Positions 63,629-64,000 of a DNA stretch of 64,000 bases are shown piece after piece. This DNA is from Catenulispora acidiphila DSM 44928 (GTDB lineage Bacteria; Actinomycetota; Actinomycetes; Streptomycetales; Catenulisporaceae), in the NCBI RefSeq assembly GCF_000024025.1, contig NC_013131.1, positions 1,674,001 through 1,738,000 on the forward strand, written 5' to 3'. A program made the translations under genes and the position numbers. Below the pieces are notes generated by a model. That model had not been told where the DNA came from. It saw only the letters and a list, made by a program, of their open reading frames with translations, and made no database searches. Position 1 is the stretch's first letter. Every line of letters begins with the position of its first letter.

Positions 63629-64000
63629 ATGGCATCCACGCAGACCAGGCGCGGTGAGGCGCGGGCCCCCGGCGACGGGCCGGGCGGCGGCGGTGCCGGG
63701 CGTTCTGGCGCGGGCTCGCGCGGCGCCGGCGGTCCGGGTGGCTCCGGCGGTCAAGGTGCTCAAGGCGGCCAGGGTGGTTATGGCGGCCAAGGCGGTTATG
63801 GCGGTCCCGGCGGTCCCGGCGACGGCCCGGGCGGAGCCAACGGCGGCGGACCCGGAAGCTCCGGACCGGGCGCATACGGCACCGGCGGCACCCCCGGCCC
63901 GGCCGGCAACGCCCCCGGCAAGCCCTCCGGCCGCGCCGGACGCAACCTGCCGGCCGCCATCGGCGTCGGCGTCGCTCTGGGCGCGGTCCTGCTCGGCACG
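63629..64000 (+). CDS. cdsA: Phosphatidate cytidylyltransferase (5' end only)
   Basis: 124 codons from the ATG at 63629 to the window edge. The first 95 residues are Gly-rich (GGQGGYGGQGGYGGPGG) and disordered. RAGRNLPAAIGVGVALGAVL begins the first membrane helix and matches the start of actinobacterial CdsA. Its position after frr supports this. It makes CDP-diacylglycerol from phosphatidate in the membrane. The catalytic part lies beyond the edge. Confidence 0.85.
   Translation, partial: MASTQTRRGEARAPGDGPGGGGAGRSGAGSRGAGGPGGSGGQGAQGGQGGYGGQGGYGGPGGPGDGPGGANGGGPGSSGPGAYGTGGTPGPAGNAPGKPSGRAGRNLPAAIGVGVALGAVLLGT

Overview
This is a very GC-rich stretch (roughly 70% or more by eye, strong third-position GC bias, frequent GTG starts) from a filamentous, aerial-hypha-forming actinomycete. 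The gene sets say so: a chaplin surface protein, a WhiG-type sigma factor, a WhiJ-like regulator/ATPase/DUF397 locus, DUF3039, DUF2469, DUF2017 and DUF5753 proteins, and an F420-type reductase. Gene order in the last third (ffh, rpsP, KH protein, rimM, trmD, rplS, lepB, rnhB, DUF2469, yraN, comM, dprA, then xerC, whiG, TetR, M23, rpsB, tsf, pyrH, frr, cdsA) follows the order known from Streptomyces. The extra repeats and long low-complexity extensions suggest a relative rather than Streptomyces itself, possibly Catenulisporales. That placement is inference.

Layout: 1-2.5 kb holds the 5' end of murA, a YqgE/AlgH protein, a proline-rich membrane protein and a DUF3039 protein. 2.5-9.1 kb is a three-subunit xanthine-dehydrogenase-like operon (FAD, 2Fe-2S, Mo subunits) followed by an SF2 helicase. 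9.1-18.2 kb is accessory: MFS/AraC, F420 reductase, IclR, a DUF5819-HTTM pair, Lrp/hpd and a DUF2510 protein. 18.3-21.9 kb carries NAD salvage (pncA, pncB) and clpS-DUF2017. 22-30 kb carries the six-module chaplin, a SalK-like protein, DUF4262, a TetR-controlled hydrolase and Baeyer-Villiger-type monooxygenase pair, and a stand-alone LuxR helix-turn-helix protein. 30-36.5 kb has a large repeat-bearing membrane protein, the WhiJ-like locus and an amidase. 36.5-42 kb has guaA, an acidic coiled-coil protein, a secreted NlpC/P60 hydrolase under a c-di-AMP (ydaO-type) riboswitch, and a DEDDh exonuclease. 42-64 kb is the housekeeping translation, secretion and DNA-processing block listed above.

Two themes stand out. 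First, morphological development and cell-wall remodelling are strongly represented: chaplin, WhiG-type sigma factor, WhiJ-like switch, NlpC/P60 and M23 peptidases, c-di-AMP sensing. Second, short tandem repeats are unusually common and often sit inside or beside conserved genes: 36 bp x4 in the sigma factor, 12 bp x9 at the frame break of the M23 peptidase, 75-bp repeats in an ORF wedged between yraN and comM, three SLLAPxSLFYA-type motifs in DprA, a G-quadruplex-forming run in xerC, 12 bp x4 directly after the pncB stop codon, 13 bp x4 after 21868, and 15-bp repeats before the 2Fe-2S gene. No insertion sequence, prophage, CRISPR array, rRNA or complete tRNA gene was seen.
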